Made by a program: the position numbers and the translations under genes
From: Pseudomonas viridiflava
GTDB taxonomy: Bacteria; Pseudomonadota; Gammaproteobacteria; Pseudomonadales; Pseudomonadaceae
Direction of reading: 5' to 3'
DNA length: 64,000 nucleotides
Assembly (NCBI RefSeq): GCF_900602065.1
Contig: NZ_UWFN01000350.1
Span: forward strand, 1 to 64,000
The notes under the pieces: model-generated
Databases searched by the model: none
Told to the model about the DNA's origin: nothing
The model's input: the letters and a program-made list of their open reading frames with translations, nothing else
Shown here: positions 42,665-51,343 of the stretch, in pieces
Layout: each line of letters begins with the position of its first letter
Numbering within the stretch: the stretch's first letter is position 1

Positions 42665-43654
42665 TTATTTTGCGGTTGCTTCCAGCAGGCCCAGATCCGT
42701 CAGCGCCTTGGTCACAACCCTTGGCGGCAGCGGAATGTAACCGTCTTTCATGACCACTTCCTGCCCCTGCTTCGACAGGACCAGCTTGATAAATTCAGCC
42801 TCAAGGGGCGCCAGTGGCTTGTTCGGGGCCTTGTTGACGTAGACATAGAGGAAACGTGACAGCGGATAAGTGCCGTTCAACGCGTTGGCTTCATTGTCTT
42901 CAACAAACTCGCCACCCTCTTTCTTGGCCAGAGGCACGGTGCGAACGCTAGACGTTTTATAACCAATGCCCGAGTAACCAATACCGTTGAGTGAGCTGCT
43001 GATCGAGCTCACTACCGAAGCCGAGCCCGGCTGTTCATTCACATTAGCCTTGAAGTCGCCTTTGCACAGCGCTTCTTCTTTGAAGTAGCCGTAAGTGCCG
43101 GACACCGAATTACGACCAAACAGCTGAATCGGCTTGTTTGCCAGATCGCCAGTAATGCCAACATCGCCCCAGGTCTTGGCATCTGCCTTGCCACCGCACA
43201 GGCGGGTGACCGAGAAGATGGCATCCACTTGTGCCATGGTCAGCCCCTTGATCGGGTTGTCCTTGTGCACAAACACCGCCAAGGCATCGACTGCGACGGG
43301 AATGGCCGTGGGCTTGTAGCCGTATTTCTGCTCGAACGCCGACAGCTCGCCGTCTTTCATTTTGCGGCTCATCGGGCCCAGGTTGGCGGTGCCTTCGGTC
43401 AGTGCCGGTGGCGCAGTAGATGAACCTGCGGCCTGAATCTGAATGTTCACGCTCGGATATTCTTTCTTGTACGCCTCGGCCCACAGCGTCATAAGATTCG
43501 CCAAGGTATCGGAGCCCACGCTGGACAGGTTGCCAGACACACCCGATGTCTTGACGTATGGCTTGATCGACGGATCAACAACAGCGACCGCATTGGCGGT
43601 AGCAACGCCGGCGGCAACGAAGGTCAGTGCAGTGATCAAGCGTTTTAAAGTCAT
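42665..43654 (-). CDS. pstS: Phosphate ABC transporter substrate-binding protein PstS
   Basis: A 329-residue periplasmic phosphate-binding protein, starting at MTLKRLITALTFV (43654). Signal peptide 1-23 (ATANA). Phosphate-binding segments are VSGNLSSVGSDTLANL (about 40-55), IQAAGSSTAPPALTEGTANLGPM and FGRNSVSGTYGYF. This is the class of PstS with several aromatic and Ser contacts, as in other Pseudomonas. An in-frame upstream Met at 43741 would overlap the Pho box and is rejected. It heads the pstSCAB-phoU operon. Confidence 0.95.
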   Translation of the reverse strand: MTLKRLITALTFVAAGVATANAVAVVDPSIKPYVKTSGVSGNLSSVGSDTLANLMTLWAEAYKKEYPSVNIQIQAAGSSTAPPALTEGTANLGPMSRKMKDGELSAFEQKYGYKPTAIPVAVDALAVFVHKDNPIKGLTMAQVDAIFSVTRLCGGKADAKTWGDVGITGDLANKPIQLFGRNSVSGTYGYFKEEALCKGDFKANVNEQPGSASVVSSISSSLNGIGYSGIGYKTSSVRTVPLAKKEGGEFVEDNEANALNGTYPLSRFLYVYVNKAPNKPLAPLEAEFIKLVLSKQGQEVVMKDGYIPLPPRVVTKALTDLGLLEATAK

Positions 43655-43723
43655 ACCTTGCTCCGAGCGAGGTGAAGAAATAGGTCCGTTGGCCCGAGTA
43701 TTGGCCGGACGCGTGACGACTCT

Positions 43724-43752
43724 ATGACTTAATTGTGACAATTAAATGAAAG
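43724..43752 (-). promoter_or_regulatory. Pho box with three half-sites upstream of pstS
   Basis: On the minus strand CTTTCAT-TTAA-TTGTCAC-AATT-AAGTCAT gives three 7-base half-sites with exact 11-base phase, so two overlapping 7+4+7 boxes. It ends 69 bases before the pstS ATG. The first half-site falls in the arm of the neighbouring terminator. Confidence 0.78.
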
Positions 43753-43781
43753 ACCGCCATCCTTTTCAGGAATGGCGGTCT
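43751..43781 (-). terminator. Terminator of the MHS transporter gene
   Basis: AGACCGCCAT and ATGGCGGTCT are 10-bp arms around an 11-base loop. On the minus strand it follows the transporter stop by 43 bases and is followed by TTCATTTAATT, which already belongs to the pstS Pho box. Confidence 0.7.
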
Positions 43782-43824
43782 TGAGTAGAGCGCGGCGTGA
43801 GGGGAGGACTTCAGCTCAGAATGA

Positions 43825-45117
43825 TCAGCGCTTTTTGGCGATCAGGTAGCAGCCAATCAGCATGCCCAGCACACATAGAATCGCCACATACCAGGCGGGT
43901 GCCATAGGGCTGGATTTGAGCATGAGCGTCACGACCATCGGCGTCAGGCCGCCAAAAATCGCGTAAGCCAGATTGTAAGAGAACGACAACCCCGAGAAAC
44001 GCACCACTGCCGGGAATGCCTTGACCATCACGTACGGCACTGCGCCGATGACACCAACGAACAGGCCAGTCACTGCGTACAGCGGGAACAGCCAGTCCGG
44101 ATTGGCCGCGAGCGAGTGGTACATGGTCCATGAGCTGATCAGCAAACCCAGGCTGCCGAACAGAAACACACGGCCAGCACCAATGCGATCGGCCAGTGCA
44201 CCCGAACCGATGCAGCCCAGACTCAGGAAAACGATCGCCAGGCTATTAGCCTTCAGGGCCACAGCAGCCGGGAAGCCGAAGGTCGCGCCTTGCAGGATGG
44301 TCGGAGTCATCAGAATGACCACGATGATCCCCGCCGACAGCAACCAGGTCAGCAGCATCGAGATAGCAACTGCACCGCGGTGATCACGCAACACCGACTT
44401 GAGCGGTACTTCTTCGGCCAACGCTTTGCGCAACTGCAACTCGGCGAACACTGGCGTTTCGTGCAGCCAACGGCGCAGATACACCGACAACAGGCCGAAC
44501 ACACCGCCTACCAGGAACGGGATACGCCATGCGTAGTCGGACACCTCAATAGGGGTGTAGATGCTGTTGATGAGGGTCGCCATCAGGGAGCCGAGCAGAA
44601 TGCCGGCCGTCAGACCACACGTCAGTGTGCCGCAGGCATAGCCAATATGACGCGCAGGAACGTGCTCGGAAACGAATACCCAGGCGCCTGGCACTTCACC
44701 GCCAATGGCCGCGCCCTGAATAACACGCATCAGCAGCAGCAGAATCGGTGCCCACATGCCGATCTGTGCGTAAGTTGGCAGCAGACCCATGATCAGCGTC
44801 GGCACCGCCATCATGAAAATGCTCAAAGTGAACATTTTCTTGCGCCCCAGCAGATCGCCGAAGTGCGCCATGATGATGCCGCCCAGAGGCCTGGCCAGAT
44901 AACCCGCCGCAAAAATCCCGAAGGTCTGCATCATACGCAGCCATTCAGGCATATCTGCAGGGAAGAACAGCTTGCCGACCACTGCCGCGAAGAACACGAA
45001 AATGATGAAGTCGTAGAACTCTAGTGCGCCGCCCAACGCGGACAGCGACAAGGTCTTGTAGTCGTTGCGGGTCAGCGGGCGCGAAGGCTGCGCGGTACTC
45101 GAAGGCACAGTGGACAT
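43825..45117 (-). CDS. MFS transporter, metabolite:H+ symporter type
   Basis: A 430-residue inner-membrane protein with about 12 transmembrane segments. ALEFYDFIIFVFFAAVVGKLF (TM1) and the loop 2-3 motif GDLLGRKKMF, together with RPLGGIIMAHFGD, mark the MHS branch that includes ProP, KgtP and shikimate carriers. The substrate is not evident and could be a dicarboxylate, betaine or aromatic acid. Start at MSTVPSS (45117); two codons upstream is an alternative Met. It is a single gene, separated from pstS by a terminator. Confidence 0.9.
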   Translation of the reverse strand: MSTVPSSTAQPSRPLTRNDYKTLSLSALGGALEFYDFIIFVFFAAVVGKLFFPADMPEWLRMMQTFGIFAAGYLARPLGGIIMAHFGDLLGRKKMFTLSIFMMAVPTLIMGLLPTYAQIGMWAPILLLLMRVIQGAAIGGEVPGAWVFVSEHVPARHIGYACGTLTCGLTAGILLGSLMATLINSIYTPIEVSDYAWRIPFLVGGVFGLLSVYLRRWLHETPVFAELQLRKALAEEVPLKSVLRDHRGAVAISMLLTWLLSAGIIVVILMTPTILQGATFGFPAAVALKANSLAIVFLSLGCIGSGALADRIGAGRVFLFGSLGLLISSWTMYHSLAANPDWLFPLYAVTGLFVGVIGAVPYVMVKAFPAVVRFSGLSFSYNLAYAIFGGLTPMVVTLMLKSSPMAPAWYVAILCVLGMLIGCYLIAKKR

Positions 45118-45598
45118 GAACAATACTTCTCTAAGGGGACTTCTCTTGAATAGGGTTAGCGACAGTAAAGCAGGTTACGGCGGGGTGGCCTGTAACTGCG
45201 ATTGTCCGGAGCAACTGTGCGGATGGGCACCAAAATTGCGTGACACAGGCAGTCATGCCGCCTTGTCGGGTCCGGCACGATAGCAAATTGTTTCAAAAAG
45301 CACACAGCCTGATGCGTATATCGTCGAAATCAGTACTCGATGGTCGTTTCATGACGCATCGCCCGATATACTCGCAGACCGTCGGATTACTGTCGGTTGT
45401 GTGTCGGAATGTAGCGCACAAGCCTCAGTCAGTCGGGGGTGCTGTGCGAAATCAGCTGCCATTCAGCCGCTTTCGCAGAGTTTCCCCTTCAGGTGTTCCA
45501 CCTGCGCTGAACGCTTTATGTTCACGCAAATGGTTTTGAATGGCGCCTGCCAACCGCGGCAACAATACTAAGAGTCATGGGTCAGAGGCACCCTAGGC
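45118..45598. other. Intergenic region, nothing definite
   Basis: A 481-base gap between the divergent MHS transporter and thioesterase genes. A 99-codon frame at 45240-45539 has no ribosome binding site and Cys/Arg-rich composition typical of chance. No palindromic repeat of the families seen elsewhere is present. It must hold both promoters. Confidence 0.5.
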
Positions 45599-46000
45599 AT
45601 GATCGAGTTCGAACAAGAAGATCCAATCCCGCAAGGCGATCTCGCTTTGCAAATCACCGCACTACCCCGCGAAACCAACGGCTTCGGCGATATTTTCGGC
45701 GGCTGGCTGGTATCACAGATGGATCTGGCAGGCACCGCAATGGCCAGCAAGATCGCTGGCGGGCGCGTTGCCACAGTGGCCATTGATCGCATGGCGTTCC
45801 TGGTGCCGGTGGCAGTGGGCGCGCAGCTGTCCTTTTATACCCAGGCACTGGAAATCGGCCGCAGCTCCATCCAGATGATGGTTGAGGTCTGGAGTGATGA
45901 CCCACTGTCCAGCGAATGGCGCAAAGTGACCGAGGCGGTGTTTGTGTTTGTGGCTATAGATGGCAGCGGGCGCACCCGCTCGGTACCTGCTCGGCGCTGA
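45599..46000 (+). CDS. Acyl-CoA thioesterase, YciA-type hotdog fold
   Basis: A 133-residue cytoplasmic thioesterase that hydrolyses acyl-CoA esters. The hotdog signature GDIFGGWLVSQMDLAGTAMA (about 25-44) holds the catalytic Asp (DLAG). RVATVAIDRMAFLVPV and LEIGRSSIQMMVEVW fit the fold. Length is typical of YciA/hexameric acyl-CoA thioesterases. It is a single gene followed by a palindrome. Chain-length preference cannot be read. Confidence 0.92.
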   Translation: MIEFEQEDPIPQGDLALQITALPRETNGFGDIFGGWLVSQMDLAGTAMASKIAGGRVATVAIDRMAFLVPVAVGAQLSFYTQALEIGRSSIQMMVEVWSDDPLSSEWRKVTEAVFVFVAIDGSGRTRSVPARR

Positions 46001-46019
46001 GGCTGTGTAATTTGTAATT

Positions 46020-46091
46020 GTAGGAGCTGCCGAAGGCTGCGAAAGGCGAATTCCTGAAGCACCGCGATTCGCAGCCTTCGGCAGCTCCTAC
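46020..46091. repeat. Intergenic palindrome, family B (CTGCCGAAGGCTGCGAA)
   Basis: Arms TAGGAGCTGCCGAAGGCTGC and its complement, perfect over about 23 bases, with a 24-base centre. A second copy is at 48215-48286. It lies between the thioesterase and mutarotase genes. Confidence 0.85.
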
Positions 46092-46192
46092 AGTAAATAC
46101 ACTCCAAAGAAGGTAAGGCTGGCTGGAGAAAGGTAAACTCCCCGACCTGGACACGGTCCATTTTGTCTTAGTCTTTGTTTGAGAGTTTCTAT

Positions 46193-47101
46193 ATGCCAAC
46201 GCCCCAGGTCGAATCCGTCACCATCGATGAGCTCAACTGCTGGCGCATCAGCCACGGCGATGCCGAACTGGTTGTCGCCCAGCAGGGTGCGCATATCGTC
46301 AGTTACAAGCTCGCGGGGCAGCAGCCGCTGATCTGGTCCAACCCGGACGCCTCCTTCAAAAAGGGCAAGGCGATTCGCGGCGGCATGCCGGTTTGCTGGC
46401 CCTGGTTTGGCAATCTTCAGCGCAACCCGGAAAGCGTGCAGGCCATGCGTCAAAGCGATGCGCCCGCCAACGCCCACGGCGAAGTACGTACCATTGACTG
46501 GGAGTTGATGGGCATGGCCGAGGATGACGACGCGCTGATCGTTGATTTCATCCAGCCCAAAACGGAAGGCAAGCTGCCAGGCTGGCCGCATAACGTAGGC
46601 CTGAAACTGAGCATTCGTCTGGACGAAGCGTTGAACGTCAGCCTCGTCAGTTACAACTCCGGCACCGAAACCGTGAGCTTCAGTCAGGCGCTGCACACCT
46701 ATTTCGCCGTCAGCGACGTACGCGAGATCAGCATCAAAGGCCTCGATGGCGTGAAATACATCGAGACTCTGGAAAACTGGGAAGAGCGTAAGCAATCCGG
46801 CGAGCTGCAATTTACAGGTGAAACCGACCGCATTTACCTCAACACTCCTGACATGCTGAGCATCATCGACCCGCAATGGCAGCGCAAAATCCACATCTGC
46901 ACCAACGGCTCCAAGTCATCGGTGGTATGGAACCCGTGGACCGAGAAAACCAAAAGCTTCAACGATATGGCCGCTGATGGGTGGCAGGGCATGGTCTGCG
47001 TCGAAACAGCCAACGTGCTGGACGATATCGTGACTCTGGAGCCAGAGCAGATGCATGTGCTGGATGTGAGTGTCTGGGCTGAGTCTTTGTCAGAAGCCTG
47101 A
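46193..47101 (+). CDS. D-hexose-6-phosphate mutarotase (YeaD family)
   Basis: A 302-residue cytoplasmic enzyme of the aldose-1-epimerase superfamily that interconverts anomers of glucose 6-phosphate. The start is the ATG at 46193 (MPTPQVESVTIDE) with GAGAG upstream; an in-frame TTG 6 codons earlier is unlikely. Conserved parts are IRGGMPVCWPWFG (about 61-73), the catalytic His in QALHTYFAVSD, and VVWNPWTEKTKSF. The catalytic Glu is in VCVETANV. Single gene flanked by palindromes on both sides. Confidence 0.92.
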   Translation: MPTPQVESVTIDELNCWRISHGDAELVVAQQGAHIVSYKLAGQQPLIWSNPDASFKKGKAIRGGMPVCWPWFGNLQRNPESVQAMRQSDAPANAHGEVRTIDWELMGMAEDDDALIVDFIQPKTEGKLPGWPHNVGLKLSIRLDEALNVSLVSYNSGTETVSFSQALHTYFAVSDVREISIKGLDGVKYIETLENWEERKQSGELQFTGETDRIYLNTPDMLSIIDPQWQRKIHICTNGSKSSVVWNPWTEKTKSFNDMAADGWQGMVCVETANVLDDIVTLEPEQMHVLDVSVWAESLSEA

Positions 47102-47104
47102 TTT

Positions 47105-47195
47105 CTGTAGGAGCGCGCTTGCCCGCGATGAACGATGACCCGTTCCAACTGACGGACCTCAGCGCCTTTATCGCGGGCAAGCACCGCTCCCACAG
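47105..47195. repeat. Intergenic palindrome, family E variant (GCTTGCCCGCGAT)
   Basis: Arms GAGCGCGCTTGCCCGCGAT and ATCGCGGGCAAGCACCGCTC (imperfect) around a 50-base centre. The ends are mixed, CTGTAGGAG on the left and CTCCCACAG on the right. Related to 51061-51150 and 61737-61826. Confidence 0.75.
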
Positions 47196-47233
47196 GTCAT
47201 ATGCAGTCCAGTATTTGCGGATTGCTCAAAACG

Positions 47234-47767
47234 CTACAAATCCGCTTCAACCACTACCCGCGCTTTCTCTGCATCCATTGCATAAGCCGCATCAGCCAGA
47301 TCGTTGCTGACCTTTTCAACCTTCAATTTGCCGACCACCCACAGCGGCGTGTAGATGTCTTCAATCTTCAAGCCTTTGGGATAACGCACCAGCACTAACT
47401 GATTAGGTGGCGGTGGCGGCACGTGAATACATGCGCCCGGATACGGAACAAGGAAAAACAGCGTGCTGTGCCCCTTGGCATCGGTTTCCAGTGGAACCGG
47501 GTAACCCCCCAAGCGTACTTCCTTGCCGTTCATGGCCGGTACGGTCTTGGCTGAGTACATGACAGCCGGCAAACCCTTGCTTTGTTTCAAGCCACCTTTG
47601 CTGTCAAACGTCCCTTGGGCTTCCGGGGAGTTGTGATCAATTTCGGGCATGGCTTCGAGGGCTTTCTGATCGGACTTGGGCATTAGGTCCAGCCAGTCGG
47701 TTTCAGGAATTTCAGCGCGGGCCAGGCCGCAGATCAGAAGCAGGGGAATAACTAAAAGACGGCGCAT
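47234..47767 (-). CDS. DUF3299 exported protein
   Basis: A 177-residue exported protein of the DUF3299 family. The start is MRRLLVIPLLLICGLARAE (47767) with a signal peptide of 18 residues (cleavage at ARA/E). The family core is VRLGGYPVPLETDAKG, FFLVPYPGACIHVPPPPPNQ and YTPLWVVGKLKVE. The Cys in PGACIH and the Pro run are conserved marks. Members are periplasmic proteins of unknown function, often near putative lipoprotein or metal-related transport genes. No such neighbour is evident here. Confidence 0.9.
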   Translation of the reverse strand: MRRLLVIPLLLICGLARAEIPETDWLDLMPKSDQKALEAMPEIDHNSPEAQGTFDSKGGLKQSKGLPAVMYSAKTVPAMNGKEVRLGGYPVPLETDAKGHSTLFFLVPYPGACIHVPPPPPNQLVLVRYPKGLKIEDIYTPLWVVGKLKVEKVSNDLADAAYAMDAEKARVVVEADL

Positions 47768-47852
47768 CGAAAGGCTCGGCAAGAGTGGGGAGTTGAATAA
47801 CTGCCCGGCATTCTAGCCCTCTGCGTGCCGGAACGCAGAGGGCCATTGAACA

Positions 47853-48101
47853 TCAGCTTTTCTTTTTGATCAGGCCGAAGATCACCAACAGTACGATTGC
47901 GCCAACCAATGCACCCAGGAAGCCTGCGCCTTCGCCTGCCTGATAGATGCCCAGCGCCTGACCGCCATAAGTAGCCGCCAGCGAACCGCCGATGCCCAAC
48001 AGAATGGTCATGATCCAACCCATGCTGTCATCGCCGGGCTTGAGGAAGCGCGCCAGCAGGCCAACGATCAAGCCGATGAAGATGGTTCCGATAATACCCA
48101 T
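47853..48101 (-). CDS. GlsB/YeaQ/YmgE-family small membrane protein
   Basis: An 82-residue inner-membrane protein with three hydrophobic segments (GIIGTIFIGLIVGLLARFL, WIMTILLGIGGSLAA, and FLGALVGAIVLLVIFGLI), each Gly-rich. The LKPGDD loop after the first segment is a family mark. The family is tied to general stress but the mechanism is unknown. The C-terminus is basic (KKKS). Single gene with an intergenic palindrome upstream. Confidence 0.93.
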   Translation of the reverse strand: MGIIGTIFIGLIVGLLARFLKPGDDSMGWIMTILLGIGGSLAATYGGQALGIYQAGEGAGFLGALVGAIVLLVIFGLIKKKS

Positions 48102-48214
48102 GCCGTTTTCCCTCTCAAATAAGTGATATGCCGAAGCTTAGTCAGCCATCGGCATCACGCTATCAGAGAGGTGCGGGATTGGAATGGTTCAATGCATAAG
48201 ACAGGCACAAAATC

Positions 48215-48286
48215 TGTAGGAGCTGCCGAAGGCTGCGAAAGGGATATGTCTGGCACCCCGCTTTCGCAGCCTTCGGCAGCTCCTAC
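48215..48286. repeat. Intergenic palindrome, family B
   Basis: TGTAGGAGCTGCCGAAGGCT and its complement form arms of about 26 bases, the same as 46020-46091. It lies just after the purK stop, between purK and the GlsB-like gene. Confidence 0.85.
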
Positions 48287-48299
48287 AAGGGCGTCTTGA

Positions 48300-49382
48300 T
48301 CAGTTTTTGATCAACGCCTCAACCAGCTTCACCTGGCGATCCAGCGTTGCGCGGTCTGCGCTGCGCACGGTGGCGTGGCCCACTTTACGGCCTGCTTTGA
48401 ACGCTTTGCCGTAGTGATGCAGGTGGCAATCATCAATAGCGGTCACTTTATCCACAGCCGGCACTTCACCGATGAAGTTGAGCATTGCGCTCTCCCCCAC
48501 CTTGGCCGTCGACCCCAGCGGCAAGCCCGCAACCGCCCGCAGGTGGTTTTCGAACTGGCTGCATTCGGCACCTTCGGTGGTCCAGTGTCCTGAGTTGTGC
48601 ACGCGAGGCGCGATTTCGTTGGCTTTCAGGCCGCCATCGACTTCAAAGAACTCGAAGGCCAGCACGCCAACGTAATCGAGCTGCTTGAGCACACGACCTG
48701 CGTAATCTTCAGCCAGGGCTTGCAGCGGGTGATCGGTGCTGGCAATGGAGATACGCAGGATGCCGTTGTCGTGGGTGTTGTGCACCAGCGGGTAGAAACG
48801 GGTTTCCCCGTCGCGAGCGCGCACGGCGATCAACGACACTTCACCGGTGAACGGCACAAACCCTTCCAGCAGGCAGGCAACGCTGCCCAGTTCCGCGAAA
48901 GTACCTTCGACGTCAGCTGCGGTGCGCAGGACTTTCTGGCCCTTGCCGTCGTAACCCAGGGTACGTGTCTTGAGCACTGCAGGCAGGCCGATAGCGGCGA
49001 CTGCAGCATCCAGATCAGCCTGGGATTGAATGTCGGCGAACTCGGGCGTCGGTATGCCCAGGTCCTTGAACATGCTTTTTTCGAACCAGCGATCACGGGC
49101 GATGCGCAGCGCTTCCGCGCTCGGATAAACCGGCACGAACTGCGACAGGAACGCCACGGTTTCTGCAGGTACGCTTTCGAACTCGAAGGTCACCAGATCC
49201 ACTTCATCAGCCAGCTGACGCAGATGATCCTGATCGCCGTAATCGGCACGCAGATGTTCGCCCAATGCGGCTGCGCACGCGTCTGGCGCGGGGTCCAGAA
49301 AGGCGAAGTTCATCCCCAGCGGGGTTCCCGCCAGGGCCAACATGCGACCTAGCTGGCCGCCACCGATTACACCGATCTTCAT
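48300..49382 (-). CDS. purK: N5-carboxyaminoimidazole ribonucleotide synthase PurK
   Basis: A 360-residue ATP-grasp enzyme that carboxylates AIR with bicarbonate and ATP, in purine synthesis. GVIGGGQLGRMLALAG (4-19) is the N-terminal signature. The ATP-grasp core contains ARDRWFEKSMFKDLGIPTP, TRTLGYDGKGQKVLR and LLEGFVPFTGEVSLIAVR; EIAPRVHNSGHWT is the active-site loop. It starts 9 bases after purE in the operon and ends at a palindrome. Confidence 0.96.
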   Translation of the reverse strand: MKIGVIGGGQLGRMLALAGTPLGMNFAFLDPAPDACAAALGEHLRADYGDQDHLRQLADEVDLVTFEFESVPAETVAFLSQFVPVYPSAEALRIARDRWFEKSMFKDLGIPTPEFADIQSQADLDAAVAAIGLPAVLKTRTLGYDGKGQKVLRTAADVEGTFAELGSVACLLEGFVPFTGEVSLIAVRARDGETRFYPLVHNTHDNGILRISIASTDHPLQALAEDYAGRVLKQLDYVGVLAFEFFEVDGGLKANEIAPRVHNSGHWTTEGAECSQFENHLRAVAGLPLGSTAKVGESAMLNFIGEVPAVDKVTAIDDCHLHHYGKAFKAGRKVGHATVRSADRATLDRQVKLVEALIKN

Positions 49383-49391
49383 TGCAAAACC

Positions 49392-49883
49392 TCAGGCGTC
49401 GCGCGGGTCTGGATTGTCCAGAACGCTGTCTGTCTGCTCAGTGCGGAATTTCTTCAACACTGCGTGGAATTGTGGATGCTTGGCGCCCAGGATGCTGGCA
49501 GAGAGCAGCGCTGCGTTGATCGCACCGGCCTTGCCGATGGCGAGGGTCGCAACCGGAATACCGGCAGGCATCTGCACGATGGACAGCAACGAGTCGACGC
49601 CCGACAGCATGGAGGACTGGACCGGAACGCCCAGTACCGGCAGGTGGGTCTTGGCCGCACACATGCCCGGCAAGTGAGCAGCACCGCCAGCACCGGCGAT
49701 GATCACTTCAATACCGCGTGCTTCAGCCTGTTCGGCATACTGGAACAGCAAGTCCGGAGTGCGGTGCGCAGACACCACTTTCACTTCGTACGGAATGCCG
49801 AGCTTTTCCAGCATATCGGCGGTGTGGCTAAGGGTGGACCAATCGGACTTGGAGCCCATGATCACGCCAACCAGTGCGCTCAT
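49392..49883 (-). CDS. purE: N5-carboxyaminoimidazole ribonucleotide mutase PurE
   Basis: A 163-residue class I PurE that moves the carboxyl group to C4 of the imidazole. Start MSALVGVIMGSKSDWSTL (49883) holds the substrate-binding GSKSD. SAHRTPD (about 45) and AGAGGAAHLPGMCAAKTHLP follow. An in-frame Met 5 codons earlier is less likely; AGAGG precedes the chosen start. purK is 9 bases downstream. A terminator-like hairpin lies in the leader 35 bases upstream. Confidence 0.96.
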   Translation of the reverse strand: MSALVGVIMGSKSDWSTLSHTADMLEKLGIPYEVKVVSAHRTPDLLFQYAEQAEARGIEVIIAGAGGAAHLPGMCAAKTHLPVLGVPVQSSMLSGVDSLLSIVQMPAGIPVATLAIGKAGAINAALLSASILGAKHPQFHAVLKKFRTEQTDSVLDNPDPRDA

Positions 49884-49918
49884 CGTCGTGCCTCTCATCG
49901 GGCGCCCGCAGGCGCATC

Positions 49919-49958
49919 AAAAAACAAACAAGCCACGCGGGAGGACCGGCGTGGCTTG
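49919..49958 (-). terminator. Terminator-like hairpin in the purE leader
   Basis: CAAGCCACGC and GCGTGGCTTG are perfect 10-bp arms with a 10-base loop, followed on the minus strand by TTTGTTTTTT. It ends 35 bases before the purE ATG. It could end the LysR gene transcript or act as an attenuator for purEK. Confidence 0.7.
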
Positions 49959-49999
49959 CTGTACGAATAATGACCGGTCGAGCCGGCCAAAGGCCGCGC

Positions 50000-50028
50000 A
50001 GTATACCCCAAAGAGAAGCGTTTAAAGC
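50000..50028 (-). promoter_or_regulatory. Possible sigma-70 promoter for purEK
   Basis: On the minus strand TATACT (50005-50000) is preceded 16 bases upstream by CTTTAA, a weak -35. If real, transcription starts upstream of the hairpin at 49919-49958 and the hairpin lies in the purEK leader. Confidence 0.4.
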
Positions 50029-50096
50029 ACCCCCCACGACCATCTGTCTTACAGGCTACTTGTGAGCTGTGAAGCACGTATTTGCTGACTTGCGAG

Positions 50097-51008
50097 TCAA
50101 GCACCATCGGGCGTGGCAGCGCTCTCAAGCTTGCGCCACAACAAGCGCACGTTGGCCTTGCGCACCAGCGCGCAGCGATACAGGCGGATCTCCAGCGGGA
50201 TATGCCATTGTGAACCGCCGCATTCGACCAGTTCGCCGCGGGCCAACTCGGCACGCACACTTAGCCGGGGTACCCAGGCGATGCCCAGACCTTCCAGTGC
50301 CATGCTCTTCAAGCTGTCGGCCATGGCCGTTTCATAGACCGTGGTGAAGCGCAGGTTTCGCTGGCGCAGCAACAAGTTCACCGAACGGCCTAGAAAGGCA
50401 CCCGCGCTGTAGGCCAGAAGCGGCACGCTGCTACCATCCTCCAGACTAAACAACGGCTGGCCGCTCTCGTCAGCCGCACAGACCGGTAGCATTTCGGTGT
50501 GGGCCAGATGCAGCGACGGGAAGATTTCCGGGTCCATCTGCAGGGCAGCGTCCGGATCGTAGAAGGCCAGCATCAGATCGCAGCCACCTTCGCGCAAGGC
50601 ATGCACCGCGTCGCCAACGTTAGTGGCAACCAACCGCGTGGCGATATTCAGGCCTTCGTTGCGCAACCGGGCAATCCATCGTGGGAAGAAGCCCAGCGCC
50701 AAGGAGTGTGCCGCTGCAACCTGCATGACCTCGCCCTGCCCGCCCTCCAGATGATGCAAGTGACGCAGCACCTCACCCAGTTGCTCGACCACGGTACGCG
50801 CCGTGACCAGAAACAACTGGCCAGCCGCCGTCAGCTCGATGGGCGTACGCGAGCGATTGACCAGCGTCAGCCCTAGCGCCGCTTCAAGGCTGCGAATACG
50901 CCGACTGAAAGCCGGTTGCGTCACAAAACGCTTCTCCGCCGCCTGGGAAAAACTGCGCGTAGAGGCCAGCGCACTGAAGTCTTCCAGCCATTTGCTTTCC
51001 AGATTCAT
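50097..51008 (-). CDS. LysR-family transcriptional regulator
   Basis: A 303-residue regulator. The N-terminal winged helix-turn-helix (about 1-60) includes FSALASTRSFSQAAEKRFVTQPAFSRRIRSLE. The effector domain spans about 90-295. It is divergent from aspA with a 335-base gap and probably regulates aspA or itself; in PAO1 a LysR gene also lies beside aspA, as I recall. Signal unknown. Confidence 0.92.
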   Translation of the reverse strand: MNLESKWLEDFSALASTRSFSQAAEKRFVTQPAFSRRIRSLEAALGLTLVNRSRTPIELTAAGQLFLVTARTVVEQLGEVLRHLHHLEGGQGEVMQVAAAHSLALGFFPRWIARLRNEGLNIATRLVATNVGDAVHALREGGCDLMLAFYDPDAALQMDPEIFPSLHLAHTEMLPVCAADESGQPLFSLEDGSSVPLLAYSAGAFLGRSVNLLLRQRNLRFTTVYETAMADSLKSMALEGLGIAWVPRLSVRAELARGELVECGGSQWHIPLEIRLYRCALVRKANVRLLWRKLESAATPDGA

Positions 51009-51343
51009 GTTGTCCTCTTATCTGCGACCCTATTCATCTTCATCTGACCTGGAGTGAATTCTGTGGGAGCGGTGCTTGCCCGCGATAAGGCTGGACGCGG
51101 GTTCATGTTAGAACTCGTTGTCACTATCGCGGGCAAGCACCGCTCCCACAAACACCGCTCCTACAGAGACCCTGCTAACCGCCGCAAATGTATATACACG
51201 CCAGTAACACTCATCGCGTCACGTCCGCATTATGCCGTTTCGGCATGGCCCAGTATGCAACAGCATTGGTCAAAAATCGCCGTTGAGACCAGTATCGGCG
51301 GCGTTCCGGCATTGTCCGTGCCTCTCTTGAGACTATCTCTATC
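51009..51343. other. Divergent LysR-aspA region containing a palindrome
   Basis: A 335-base gap with no gene. It contains the family E palindrome (51061-51150) plus an extra CACCGCTCCTACAG half-arm (51151-51166). The remaining sequence near 51185-51340 presumably holds the aspA promoter; no LysR T-N11-A site stands out clearly. Confidence 0.5.
51061..51150. repeat. Intergenic palindrome, family E
   Basis: GTGGGAGCGGTGCTTGCCCG and its complement form arms over about 28 bases. The centre differs from the copy at 61737-61826. An added CACCGCTCCTACAG unit follows. Confidence 0.85.

Noticed and set aside
45240..45539. 99-codon frame upstream of the thioesterase gene
   Set aside because: No ribosome binding site and no similarity to any family I recognise; likely chance.
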